Shown here: one piece after another, positions 36,695 to 45,146 of the stretch
How the letters are laid out: every line of letters starts with the position of its first letter
Position numbering within the stretch: position 1 is the first letter of the stretch
Source of the DNA: Phaeodactylibacter sp.
GTDB lineage: Bacteria; Bacteroidota; Bacteroidia; Chitinophagales; Saprospiraceae
Direction: 5' to 3'
Assembly: GCF_022763345.1 (NCBI RefSeq)
Contig: NZ_JALEGS010000035.1
Coordinates: forward strand, 62,001-126,000
DNA: 64,000 bases
Translations under genes and position numbers: made by a program
The notes under the pieces: model-generated
The model's database searches: none
Seen by the model: only the letters and a program-made list of their open reading frames with translations
Told to the model about the DNA's origin: nothing

Positions 36695-37393
36695 TTAGAG
36701 TTTCCCTTCATCTGCAAAGCTATAGTAGCCGCGTTCCGAAACAATCAGGTGGTCCAGCACTGGGATATCGACAGCTCTTCCTGCTTTAACCAGTTTTTTG
36801 GTCAGATCGAGATCAGCCTGGCTCGGGAATAGGTTGCCTGAGGGGTGGTTGTGGCAGAGTATGATGGCACTGGCCTCCGCATGAAGGGCCTTGCGGAATA
36901 GAATTTTGGCATCCACCACCGTTCCTGCCATGCCACCGGTGCTGATGCGGCTACGGCCCATGACCCGGTTGGCCCGGTTGAGGTTGAGGATCCAGAACTC
37001 TTCATGCTGCAAATCGACCAGAATCGGGGCAATGGCATCAAAAGCGTCCCGGCTGCAGTTCACTTGCGGCTTATCAGCAATACGGGAAAGCTGCCGCCGG
37101 CGTCCTAATTCTAAAGCCGCAGCAATTGTGACGGCTTTAGCTTCGCCTATGCCTTTGAAAGTGCAAAGCTCCGCAATGCTGCGCCGCCCCAGGTCATTAA
37201 GGTTGTGACTGACCGACTTCAGTACCTTTTTGGAAAGATTGACTGCGGAGTCTTCCCGGGTACCCGAGCCGATGAGAATGGCGAGTAACTCCGCATCGGA
37301 AAGCGCTGATTTGCCCTGATGCAGCAATTTTTCGCGGGGGCGGTCTGCCTCAGCCCAGCTTTTGATCGATAAGTTTTGAGGAGGATAAGTCAT
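36695..37393 (-). CDS. radC: RadC family JAMM-domain protein
   Basis: 232 residues: an N-terminal helix-hairpin-helix region (KGIGEAKAVTIAAALELG) and a C-terminal MPN+/JAMM metalloprotease-like domain with HNHPSGNLFPSQAD, where both histidines, the Ser and the Asp are present. RadC proteins are annotated as DNA repair, but the role is not firmly known. It follows the PUR-like gene in the same direction, with a hairpin between them. Confidence 0.92.
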   Translation of the reverse strand: MTYPPQNLSIKSWAEADRPREKLLHQGKSALSDAELLAILIGSGTREDSAVNLSKKVLKSVSHNLNDLGRRSIAELCTFKGIGEAKAVTIAAALELGRRRQLSRIADKPQVNCSRDAFDAIAPILVDLQHEEFWILNLNRANRVMGRSRISTGGMAGTVVDAKILFRKALHAEASAIILCHNHPSGNLFPSQADLDLTKKLVKAGRAVDIPVLDHLIVSERGYYSFADEGKL

Positions 37394-37411
37394 ATGGGGT
37401 GTTTTTTAATA

Positions 37412-37435
37412 CCCTGCCCCAAAAAAGGGGCAGGG
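37412..37435 (-). terminator. Hairpin between PUR-like gene and radC
   Basis: CCCTGCCCC and GGGGCAGGG pair perfectly around six A/T bases. It lies 45 bases after the stop of the upstream gene and 19 before the radC start, so it may terminate the first or regulate the second. It has no long T tract. Confidence 0.5.
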
Positions 37436-37480
37436 CACCTTGTGTTTACAGAGTTTGTTTGCGTTAGAGAGCTCGCATGC

Positions 37481-37723
37481 TTAGGCAGTTTCAGCTTTTT
37501 CCAGCCCGGCGTAGGCCTTCATGGTATTGGCTACGGCAGAGGCGAACTTCTCAAAGTCCTCCTCGAATACGAAGGTACGGTTGCGCTGAAACTCCCCTTC
37601 CTTGTTTTTGGAGGCTTCAGTGATGCAAAGGTAGGGCTTGCCGTTGCTGGCTTCTTTCATGTCGAAGAAATACGTACGGCCTTCTCCTTTAACCGTTTCC
37701 GTAAATAATACTTGCTTTTCCAT
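37481..37723 (-). CDS. PUR-type nucleic acid-binding protein (DUF3276)
   Basis: An 80-residue protein. The short beta-strand/helix pattern (LFTETVKGEGRTYFFDMKEA, then GKPYLCITEASKNKEGEF) matches the small bacterial PUR-alpha-like family, which binds single-stranded DNA or RNA and is near universal in Bacteroidota. Likely a regulatory or RNA-binding protein. A bulged hairpin (about 37766-37795) lies in the divergent intergenic region upstream. Confidence 0.88.
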   Translation of the reverse strand: MEKQVLFTETVKGEGRTYFFDMKEASNGKPYLCITEASKNKEGEFQRNRTFVFEEDFEKFASAVANTMKAYAGLEKAETA

Positions 37724-37861
37724 AAGTGGTTTGGTTTAATGGGTGAAAAATGCAGCCCGTTTCAGCAGGGCTTCTACATATTTGTCGTAGAAAAGCCCAA
37801 ATTCCATAACCGGCGCAAAAAAAATTTTAATAAACCCGGAAAAACCCAGTAATTACAGGCA

Positions 37862-38272
37862 ATGAAACCGAAAAAAAAGTTTTTAAAAGCCGAGCGCCTG
37901 AAAAGCCGGAAAGCTATAGAGCGGCTGTTTTCGGGGAAGTCGCCTTCCTTCGCGCAGTATCCGATCCGCCTTGTTTTCCGCGAAAGCGAGGACAAAGGCG
38001 AAGTGCCGGTCCAGGTGACCATCAGTGTGCCCAAGCGCAAATTCCCCAAGGCCGTGCACCGCAACCGCATCCGGCGGCAGGTCCGGGAAGCCTGGCGGCT
38101 GAATAAGCACCGGCTTTATCAAAAACTGCCATCGGATACGCCTGGGTACGACTTCATCTTGCTTTATGTTGCCCGCGAGCCCTTACCCTACGCGCAGATT
38201 GAGCAGGCCATTCAAGTGATGATCCGACGCTTCCTTAAAAAACAGCGGTCAGCCAACCCAAGTGCCCAATAA
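37862..38272 (+). CDS. rnpA: RNase P protein component
   Basis: A 136-residue basic protein. The RNR signature is NRIRRQVREAWRLN, preceded by FKAERLKSRK-type N-terminal sequence and QVTISVPKRKFPKAVHR. With the RNA subunit it trims the 5' leaders of pre-tRNAs. The usual upstream rpmH gene is absent; the divergent neighbour is the PUR-like gene. Confidence 0.93.
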   Translation: MKPKKKFLKAERLKSRKAIERLFSGKSPSFAQYPIRLVFRESEDKGEVPVQVTISVPKRKFPKAVHRNRIRRQVREAWRLNKHRLYQKLPSDTPGYDFILLYVAREPLPYAQIEQAIQVMIRRFLKKQRSANPSAQ

Positions 38273-38303
38273 ATGTTCTTTTGATAAACTGAACCACTTT
38301 GAT

Positions 38304-38810
38304 ATGCGTCTACTTACCCTGATTTTTTTACTCTGCTCCGCTTACGGCCTTACCGCTCAAAAGGTTTTGCAGATTGAGAAATATGGTAGCCCGAAAACGG
38401 AAAAAATCCACATCGGTACTGTGATTGATTACCGGCTGGAAGGAGAGGACAGCTTCAGGGAAGGCTATATTGAAGACATCCGGGTGGAGGACAGCCTCAT
38501 CGTTTTCGGCGACCGGTACGTAAATGTGCACGATATAGCAGAGTTGCGCTTTAAAAGGGGATGGGGAAAAGCTGTAGGCACTTCCCTAATGATATTCGGT
38601 GGTTCCTGGTCTGGCTTTGCGCTGCTTGGCTATGCCACTGATGGTAACCCGGACACGAGCTACAGCGCTACGGATGCTGCTGTAACCGTAGTCTCTGCCG
38701 GATTGGGTTATGCACTCGCCAAATTAGTGCGGTACCGGAAAGTACGGGTAGGCAGGCGCTATCGCTTGCGCTTGCTGGATTTGCGCTTCAGTATTGACCC
38801 GAAAGCTTAA
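38304..38810 (+). CDS. Exported protein of unknown function
   Basis: 168 residues with a signal peptide (MRLLTLIFLLCSAYGLTAQ). A beta-rich segment (IGTVIDYRLEGEDSFREGYI, SLIVFGDRYVNVHDIAELRFK) is followed by two hydrophobic helices (about 95-130) and a basic tail. It is 31 bases downstream of rnpA and likely co-transcribed. No family recognised. Confidence 0.75.
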   Translation: MRLLTLIFLLCSAYGLTAQKVLQIEKYGSPKTEKIHIGTVIDYRLEGEDSFREGYIEDIRVEDSLIVFGDRYVNVHDIAELRFKRGWGKAVGTSLMIFGGSWSGFALLGYATDGNPDTSYSATDAAVTVVSAGLGYALAKLVRYRKVRVGRRYRLRLLDLRFSIDPKA

Positions 38811-38959
38811 CATTGATTGGTGGTCTTTTTCCTGGCTTTGTATGTTAAAGTTGAACAAAAGATAGCAGAGGGTGTATAAATAATCTATTTTTATAGGAAA
38901 ATTTTTAATATGTCTGACGAATAGGTCAGTCCATTGATCCAACACCAAAAAACAACACG

Positions 38960-39706
38960 ATGAAGAATTGGCTATCCCCCCTATGCCTGTTTTTTTTCCT
39001 GAGTCTGGGCGTACACGCTCAACAGCAAACCCCTAACGGCTGGGCCTACGAAGAACTCAAACCGGGCAGCGGCCCAACGCTTACCGCTGAAAACGGTGTC
39101 CTCACCCACAATCAGCTCCTGGCTTCTAATGGGCAGGTGCTGGTCTCCACTTATCAGATCGGCGTGCCAGATTATCAGCGGATCGCTGCGCTTTCTCCTG
39201 AATTGCAACAGGCTTTTTCTGTGATGCAGGAAGGAGGCAAGTACCGCTTCCACATTCCGATAAAGGATTTTGAAAAAGCCATGCGTACCAAAAAAGCCCT
39301 CAACCTTCCCGGAGAAGAAGTGACCTGGGAGATGGAATTGCTGGAGCTGCTGCCCTCGCTGCCCGATGGTGCGCGGGTCGTGCGGGAGACCCTGCAGCAA
39401 GAAGGTGCTCAAGCTGCCATTGAGCATTTCAATGAGCTTGTAAATTCCGGTGGCGCTTACCTGGGAGAGTGGGAGGTCAATCAAATCGGATACTTTTTCC
39501 TGAGTGAAGGGCATAAAGAAGAGGCGTTGCGGGTGATGGCCTACAACGCCAAGCAGCACCCCAATTCTGCTAACGCCTTCGACAGCCTGGCAGAGGCCTA
39601 TTATCAAAACGGGCAGGAAGCGAAGGCCCGGGAGTGCTATCAGCGATCCCTGGAAATCAATCCGGATAATGCCAATGCCCGGGAGATGTTGTCCAAGCTG
39701 AAGTAG
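38960..39706 (+). CDS. Exported FKBP-like domain fused to TPR repeats
   Basis: 248 residues with a signal peptide (about 1-20). Residues about 26-130 align with FKBP prolyl isomerases (GWAYEELKPGSGP, VMQEGGKYRFHIPIK, EVTWEMELLELLP), but the central part lacks the usual catalytic aromatic and Asp residues, so isomerase activity is doubtful. Residues about 165-248 hold two or three TPR units (ANAFDSLAEAYYQNGQEAKA, CYQRSLEINPDNANAREML). Likely a periplasmic scaffold or chaperone-like protein. Confidence 0.75.
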   Translation: MKNWLSPLCLFFFLSLGVHAQQQTPNGWAYEELKPGSGPTLTAENGVLTHNQLLASNGQVLVSTYQIGVPDYQRIAALSPELQQAFSVMQEGGKYRFHIPIKDFEKAMRTKKALNLPGEEVTWEMELLELLPSLPDGARVVRETLQQEGAQAAIEHFNELVNSGGAYLGEWEVNQIGYFFLSEGHKEEALRVMAYNAKQHPNSANAFDSLAEAYYQNGQEAKARECYQRSLEINPDNANAREMLSKLK

Positions 39707-39763
39707 TGATCCAACCTTTTTCGTTGTACCTTTCGTCTTCACTATAACAAGAATTACCTGAAG

Positions 39764-40153
39764 ATGGAACGATTGCTAGTCCTTGCCCTTTTGGCAGCGA
39801 TTTTCGCCTGTGATAACTCGGAAGACAGCGTTTTGCCAGGGCATGATGGTGCCGCTCTACGCATCACCAATAACAGTGATTTTGTAATTGCAGCGCTGGA
39901 AGTGACTCCGGGAGGTGGTGGTACTCAGATTTATGAAGATATTGCTCCCGGAGCCACTACTGCCTATCTCCCTTTTGATTTTATCTATAGCTATGCCTAT
40001 CTGGAGGCGATTGTGGAAGGGGATACATTGGTTTTGCAGCCTTTTGACTACGTGGGGGCTACTGCCTATGATAGTGGCGCTTACACCTATTTGGTGCAAA
40101 TCAGTGGCGATACTGCACCCGAATCGCTTTCCATTGAATTTCAGGAAGATTAA
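39764..40153 (+). CDS. Putative small lipoprotein
   Basis: 129 residues with a lipoprotein signal (LLAAIFAC, Cys16) and an all-beta middle (AALRITNNSDFVIAALEVTP) resembling a single immunoglobulin-like or SpoU-free beta domain. Function is unknown. It lies between the FKBP-like gene and an MscS gene in the same direction. Confidence 0.7.
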   Translation: MERLLVLALLAAIFACDNSEDSVLPGHDGAALRITNNSDFVIAALEVTPGGGGTQIYEDIAPGATTAYLPFDFIYSYAYLEAIVEGDTLVLQPFDYVGATAYDSGAYTYLVQISGDTAPESLSIEFQED

Positions 40154-40216
40154 GTTGCCGGGAATACCTATTTTCCAAACAGCACAACTATTTTTGGGGC
40201 TTTAACTAAAGCTTCT

Positions 40217-41035
40217 ATGGAAAAGATTGCTGGTTATTTGGAAGAAGGCGTTCTCCTGCTTATTGGTTACCTGCCTAGGGTCGCACTAGCGGGCCTGGTG
40301 CTTTGGATCGGCTTCAAGCTGGTCAACCGTATGACAAAAGGCCTCGCACTGGCCATGGAAAAGGCAGGCTTGAGCAAAAGCCTGATCCCGTTTTTGACTT
40401 CACTGACGAGCGTATCCCTGAAAGTCCTGATCGTGTTTTCGGCTGCGGGCCTGGTAGGGGTGGAACTGGCTTCCTTCCTTGCTGTTCTTGCGGCAGCCGG
40501 TTTTGCTGTAGGTTTGGCGCTACAGGGCAGCCTGTCCAACTTCGCCGCGGGCATTATCATCCTGCTGTTTAAGCCCTATAAAGTGGGAGACTGGATTGAA
40601 GTAGACGAGAAATTTGGGAAGGTGGAAGAAATCCAGATTTTCAACACACTCATGGTGACACCGGGCCGCAAAACGCTCATCATTCCCAATGCGCAGGTGG
40701 TAGACAATATCGTGACCAACTATTCCCGGAAGGGCTACATCCGCATTGAGCTAAGCGTGACTATGCCGTACAGCGAAAGTTTTCCAAAGGTAGAGCAGAT
40801 CATCATGGGGCAATTGCAGTCCATTCCGAAAGTACTGGAAGACCCCGCGCCGGAGGTGGGCATTGAAGCGTACGACAGCCATAGTATCGTGGTGGCAGTG
40901 CGCCCGTACGTGGTTCCGGACGATTTTTGGGAAGTTAAGTTCGAAGTCTACCGCCGGATTAAAGCCGCTTTTCACAGCCACAATATCAGCGTGGCTTACT
41001 CAGAAGGGGTGGAAATGGGGCAGATTGGGTCTTAA
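40217..41035 (+). CDS. Small-conductance mechanosensitive channel (MscS)
   Basis: A 272-residue channel with three N-terminal helices. The pore helix region reads FAVGLALQGSLSNFAAGII, followed by the beta domain (KPYKVGDWIEVDEKFGKVEEI) and the C-terminal alpha-beta domain. It is a heptameric emergency valve for osmotic downshock. The stop codon overlaps that of the convergent cvpA-like gene by 4 bases. Confidence 0.93.
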   Translation: MEKIAGYLEEGVLLLIGYLPRVALAGLVLWIGFKLVNRMTKGLALAMEKAGLSKSLIPFLTSLTSVSLKVLIVFSAAGLVGVELASFLAVLAAAGFAVGLALQGSLSNFAAGIIILLFKPYKVGDWIEVDEKFGKVEEIQIFNTLMVTPGRKTLIIPNAQVVDNIVTNYSRKGYIRIELSVTMPYSESFPKVEQIIMGQLQSIPKVLEDPAPEVGIEAYDSHSIVVAVRPYVVPDDFWEVKFEVYRRIKAAFHSHNISVAYSEGVEMGQIGS

Positions 41036-41634
41036 CGCCTTGGTTCGTCTTCATCAGGTAAGTCATAAATAACCGGGTCGCTTTCTTCCCGCTGTACCTT
41101 GGCATCTTCCAAACGGTCCATAAAATCCACAGAATGGTCCCAGAAATCTTCTAAAATCGGCTTGGCTTTGCCTCCGTAGTACCATACGATTTCCGGATAC
41201 TCCTCCAGGTAAGTATAAGTCATGGATTCCTGCTTGGCATCCTCATTGATGAGGTGGGAACGGTCGCCAAACCAAAGCAGCACACTGTACAGCAATACCA
41301 TCAGCCCGGCCATCACAACCCCTCCGATCGCCTGATTGATAAAATTGATGTTGGCGGATTCAAGCGCGCCCTCCAGAAAACTGGCAAACAGGCGGATGAT
41401 GACCATCGTCAGCACAAAGGTGAGCAGAAAACCAGCCAGGAACATCAGCGCGTTGTCATTAACGGCAGACTCCAAAAACTTCGTCATATCCGGCCCGAAA
41501 CGGAATGCGATCATCAGGCCAAACACAACCGAAAGGATCGTGAAGACCGTTTTGATGATACCCCGGGAAAATCCAAGGTAAAACCCCCAAAGGGCAAAGA
41601 CCGCAAATATGACATCAATTACCATAGAGTACAA
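41032..41634 (-). CDS. CvpA family membrane protein
   Basis: 200 residues. Four transmembrane helices start with VIDVIFAVFALWGFYLGFSRG and GIIKTVFTILSVVFG, the CvpA pattern. An acidic cytoplasmic C-terminus of about 70 residues (ESDPVIYDLPDEDEPRR) follows. CvpA is linked to colicin V export and envelope homeostasis in Proteobacteria; the role here is unknown. Confidence 0.85.
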   Translation of the reverse strand: MYSMVIDVIFAVFALWGFYLGFSRGIIKTVFTILSVVFGLMIAFRFGPDMTKFLESAVNDNALMFLAGFLLTFVLTMVIIRLFASFLEGALESANINFINQAIGGVVMAGLMVLLYSVLLWFGDRSHLINEDAKQESMTYTYLEEYPEIVWYYGGKAKPILEDFWDHSVDFMDRLEDAKVQREESDPVIYDLPDEDEPRR

Positions 41635-41871
41635 ATAAAGGCATTATCTGGCTCCATTGCCTGTTTTTTAGACCACAAACCCGGCAAAATCGATAAAATT
41701 GGGGGGGCGCTGCTTATATGACAGACGGGCACCGGACTGATTTTAACAAGTTGAAAAGGTATTCGACCGTGATATATTGCTAACTTTACACTATGTCTCA
41801 AGGTAATCATAATTCAAAAACTTAAACGACAGGGTTCCCGTTTGACGGGGAGCCAAAAAAATTCTTACCGT

Positions 41872-42342
41872 ATGAAATTGCTATGCTCATTTCTCCTGGT
41901 ATCCACAATTTGGGTTTCTGCAGCTACGGCGCAATCTGCTGATTTGCCGCCGGTGTTCCGCTTAGGGCAGAACGAAGAGGGGTACGAAGTTGCCAAACAG
42001 GAATACCAGCAAACCCTCCTCGAAGTATCCAATTATGATACACAGGACGCTTTTAACCACTGGATGTCCATGATGCAGGAACTGGAGAAACATGCCGACA
42101 AGCTGGATATTGACCTTAAAGGGGTGAAGATCTGGCTGCACGCTTTCTGGAATGCTGACGGCAGTATCGACCATTTGGGATATTTGTTGCGCCCGGACAG
42201 CCGTAATGTCGATGAGCTTGAACTGGCCGCCGTGCTCAAAACCTTTATGAAGAAGTACAGCTTCCCGGTCACTTCCGGCAAAAAATTCAGCCACTATACC
42301 GGCGCTAACTTCCCCATTTACAGCGAAAAAGTGGACAATTAA
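41872..42342 (+). CDS. Exported protein of unknown function
   Basis: 156 residues. ATG 41872 gives a signal peptide ending near AATAQ. The mature part is soluble and mixed alpha/beta, with a conserved-looking segment DLKGVKIWLHAFWNADGSIDH and LRPDSRNVDELELAAVL. This reminds me of TonB-domain or energy-transducer C-terminal folds, but the match is too weak to assign. A strong terminator follows. Confidence 0.7.
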   Translation: MKLLCSFLLVSTIWVSAATAQSADLPPVFRLGQNEEGYEVAKQEYQQTLLEVSNYDTQDAFNHWMSMMQELEKHADKLDIDLKGVKIWLHAFWNADGSIDHLGYLLRPDSRNVDELELAAVLKTFMKKYSFPVTSGKKFSHYTGANFPIYSEKVDN

Positions 42343-42396
42343 CCGACTTCGGCTGAACGGGAAGCTAAGGTGTTAGAAATCAATAGGAAAAATCAA

Positions 42397-42442
42397 ACGA
42401 CAGCATCCCCACCTTTACCGGAGGGGGTGCTGTCGTGGTTTT
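42397..42442 (+). terminator. Strong hairpin terminator
   Basis: Fourteen-pair stem (one G-U) formed by ACGACAGCATCCCC and GGGGGTGCTGTCGT, followed by GGTTTT. It is 54 bases after the stop of the exported protein gene. Confidence 0.8.
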
Positions 42443-42668
42443 GTGGCCAACCCTATTGCGGGATTCGCTAGCGAATCACAGAATTTAGGAGAAAAGACTA
42501 GTTGTTTTCCGTAAAAAGACCTATTATTCGGGGTATTGTAAACCACAGCTGGTTGCATAGTGCCAACATGCTTTGTGGTTGACTTGGTTTCAATGGGGGC
42601 AATGCTTTCGCTGGCATCATTCCCTTGGCACCAATCCAAATATTCAATCACCTAAATGCCAAAGATAA
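42443..42668. other. Leader region of serA-like gene with a 16-bp palindrome
   Basis: Contains the perfect palindrome GATTCGCTAGCGAATC (42462-42477) and no gene. It should hold the promoter of the dehydrogenase gene; no clear -33/-7 pair was found on the plus strand. Confidence 0.5.
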
Positions 42669-43634
42669 ATGGTAAAGATATTGGCTACGGACGGGCTTCA
42701 TAAGGATGGTATAACCTTGTTGCATGAGGCGGGCTACACTGTAGATGTTGAAAAAGTGGAGGCTGACCAAATGCCCAAGGTATTGCCGGACTACGATGTC
42801 GTGATCGTTCGAAGCGCTACTGAAATCAGAAAAGCGCTCATTGATCAGTGCCCAAACCTAAAGATTATTGCCCGGGCAGGGGTCGGGTTGAGCAATATCG
42901 ACGTAGAATACGCGCGCGAAAAAGGCATCACCGTTATGGATACGCCTGCTGCTTCTTCTAAGTCTGTCGCTGAGCTGGTTTTTGCGCATATGTTCTCCAT
43001 TAGCCGCAACCTGCACCTGGCACACCGGCAAATGCAGCAACGCGGAAGCAGCGAATTTAAAGAAATGAAAGAGGCGTGCTCTAATGGGCTGCAACTGAAC
43101 AGCCGGACTCTTGGTATTGTCGGCTTTGGCCGGATTGGCCGGGAAGTGGCACGTATTGGTGTAGGGCTGGGCATGAAAGTGATGCCGGTCGACTTGGTTG
43201 TAGATGAAGCCGATATCGGTATCAATGTCTACAATTCCGGCAACGTCCGCCTTTCTGTCCGCCTCGATACCTACGAATGGGAGGAAGTGCTGGCTAATTC
43301 AGACTACCTGACCATTCACGTGCCTTTCAAAGGCGGCAAGGCAATTATCGGTGCAGAAGAAATTGCACAGATGAAGGATGGCGCTGTGCTCATCAATACC
43401 GCACGCGGCGGTGCGATTGACGAGGACGCACTGCTCGATGCGCTCAACAGCGGCAAATTAAGCGGTGCCGGCCTTGATGTTTATGAAAATGAGCCTACGC
43501 CACGGCAGGAGTTGATGGAACATCCTAAAGTTTCCTGCTCCCCTCACATCGGCGCTTCCACCCTCGAAGCCCGAGCCAATATCGGGTTGGAGTTGGCAGA
43601 TAAGATTCTGGCCTTCTTCGGGGATGATAAATAG
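42669..43634 (+). CDS. serA: D-3-phosphoglycerate dehydrogenase (short form)
   Basis: 321 residues, NAD-dependent first step of serine synthesis from 3-phosphoglycerate. The Rossmann motif GIVGFGRIGREVA, the catalytic region NTARGGAIDEDAL with the acidic helix after it, and the active His in CSPHIGASTLEA are present. It lacks the regulatory ACT domain. A related 2-hydroxyacid dehydrogenase cannot be excluded, but RAGVGLSNIDVEYAREKGI fits SerA well. The gene has no operon partner. Confidence 0.88.
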   Translation: MVKILATDGLHKDGITLLHEAGYTVDVEKVEADQMPKVLPDYDVVIVRSATEIRKALIDQCPNLKIIARAGVGLSNIDVEYAREKGITVMDTPAASSKSVAELVFAHMFSISRNLHLAHRQMQQRGSSEFKEMKEACSNGLQLNSRTLGIVGFGRIGREVARIGVGLGMKVMPVDLVVDEADIGINVYNSGNVRLSVRLDTYEWEEVLANSDYLTIHVPFKGGKAIIGAEEIAQMKDGAVLINTARGGAIDEDALLDALNSGKLSGAGLDVYENEPTPRQELMEHPKVSCSPHIGASTLEARANIGLELADKILAFFGDDK

Positions 43635-43639
43635 GGAAT

Positions 43640-44557
43640 TTAATAAGACATTAGCTCACTGAGCATGCCCTCCTTCATGGCGAATGCGGAAACGATAATT
43701 TCCTCCGTATTCGCCATTTTTAATACCTCATCTACCAGAATGAGCGCAACGCTGAGCATGGCGGCACGGGCCCGGGGCATACCCGGCAGGGCATAGCGTT
43801 CCTCCAAAGTCATACCAGTGACCTGTTCGTAAAATGGCTGAACGGCTGCCTTTGAAACCCGGCTGCTGTGGCCAGTCTCCGGGCGTTGCCCTACAAACTG
43901 TTCCAGCACATCAAAAGTACCGGAGGCCCCCACAAGAAAAGGCGTCGGCCACTCAGACAAATGAGTGCGTAGTGGCTGAAGTTGTTCTTGCAAAAAGGAG
44001 CGCAATCGCTCGCGCTCTGGAGAGCTAATCGGTTCGCTCCGGTGAAAATCGCGGTACAGAACAGCCACACCAATCGGGAAGCTTTGCGCCCACAGAACGC
44101 GGTCCTGCTCGGCAATGATGAATTCTACACTGCCTCCACCGATGTCCATGATCAAAAGGCGGTCTTCCACATCAGGCACAGCCAGCTGAACGCCTTTGTG
44201 GATCAGCCTGGCTTCCTCATCACCGCTGATGGTGGTGACGGTTATGCCGGTGGTTGCTTTTATTTTTTGAACCAGGTCTGGTCCGTTGCTGGCCGTACGC
44301 AGTGCAGCGGTACCAAAGGCTTTGACCTGCTCCACGGGTACCCGATGCTGGTCCAGTATGGCCCGAAAGTGCTGGAGCGTCTGCAGGGCCCGTTGGTAAG
44401 GGGCATCGCCAATGGTGGCAATCCCTTCTTCGGCCAGCTGTACAAACTGGCGCTCCCGGTAAACTTCCTTTATGGGAGTATCCTTACCTTGCTGCGCGAT
44501 GAGCAGGTGGAAAGTGTTGGTGCCGAGGTCGATAACGGCATACTGTTCCTGGTCCAT
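43640..44557 (-). CDS. Ppx/GppA family exopolyphosphatase/pppGpp hydrolase
   Basis: 305 residues, sugar-kinase/actin-like fold. It shows AVIDLGTNTFHLLIA, TAALRTASNG, and MDIGGGSVEFIIA, the phosphate-binding loops of the family. It lacks the C-terminal HD-like domain of long GppA proteins. It hydrolyses polyphosphate and/or guanosine pentaphosphate in the cytoplasm. It is convergent with serA and 8 bases downstream of the lipoprotein gene, so probably in its operon. Confidence 0.9.
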   Translation of the reverse strand: MDQEQYAVIDLGTNTFHLLIAQQGKDTPIKEVYRERQFVQLAEEGIATIGDAPYQRALQTLQHFRAILDQHRVPVEQVKAFGTAALRTASNGPDLVQKIKATTGITVTTISGDEEARLIHKGVQLAVPDVEDRLLIMDIGGGSVEFIIAEQDRVLWAQSFPIGVAVLYRDFHRSEPISSPERERLRSFLQEQLQPLRTHLSEWPTPFLVGASGTFDVLEQFVGQRPETGHSSRVSKAAVQPFYEQVTGMTLEERYALPGMPRARAAMLSVALILVDEVLKMANTEEIIVSAFAMKEGMLSELMSY

Positions 44558-44565
44558 AAGCGGTT

Positions 44566-45066
44566 CTACTGCGCCGTCTGTGCGCTTTGGAATATTTGGG
44601 TGTAAAAGTCAATCCCGGCAGGCATAATGCGGTTGGCGTAAGCGGGCTTTCCATCCTGGAAAAAAAGGTAATAGATACAGCCCTGATTAGGATTGAAATA
44701 CAGATCGGCTTCCAACCGGTTCTCACCATCTACCTGGTAGAATATCCGCCCGACTGCCTGGCAGCTGGGGTTGATTTGCGGGGTTTCGGAAGCGATGTAG
44801 GTAATCGCTGTCTGAATATCCCGCTGCTCCTTTTGGCTTACGCTGAAATTGGTGTAGTAGAACACATAATCAATGTAGTCGCACTCATTATAAAGCGCTC
44901 TGATCGTATCAGCGGGTATGCTGGGGTAGGTAGGCGCCGGGGTGGCTTTGGCGGCAGGTGGCGCAGTAGTGTTCGCTGTATCGGAATCAGTTTCATTTGC
45001 GGTATCGCTACCGCAACTGTAAAGCAGGCTCGTCAGCAGCAAACCAATAAAGAGGTACTTATTCAT
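44566..45066 (-). CDS. Putative lipoprotein
   Basis: 166 residues with a lipoprotein signal (LLTSLLYSC) and a Thr/Pro/Ala-rich linker. A small globular domain of about 110 residues follows (TIRALYNECDYIDYVFYYTN, ...FFQDGKPAYANRIMPAG). No family recognised. It is likely co-transcribed with the Ppx/GppA gene. Confidence 0.7.
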   Translation of the reverse strand: MNKYLFIGLLLTSLLYSCGSDTANETDSDTANTTAPPAAKATPAPTYPSIPADTIRALYNECDYIDYVFYYTNFSVSQKEQRDIQTAITYIASETPQINPSCQAVGRIFYQVDGENRLEADLYFNPNQGCIYYLFFQDGKPAYANRIMPAGIDFYTQIFQSAQTAQ

Positions 45067-45146
45067 GAGTTTTGTTGAATTTCATGTTGCTTTCCCGGAC
45101 CGGGGCATTCCTGAGCTTTGCAAGAAGCATACAAAAAGGCTGAAGT

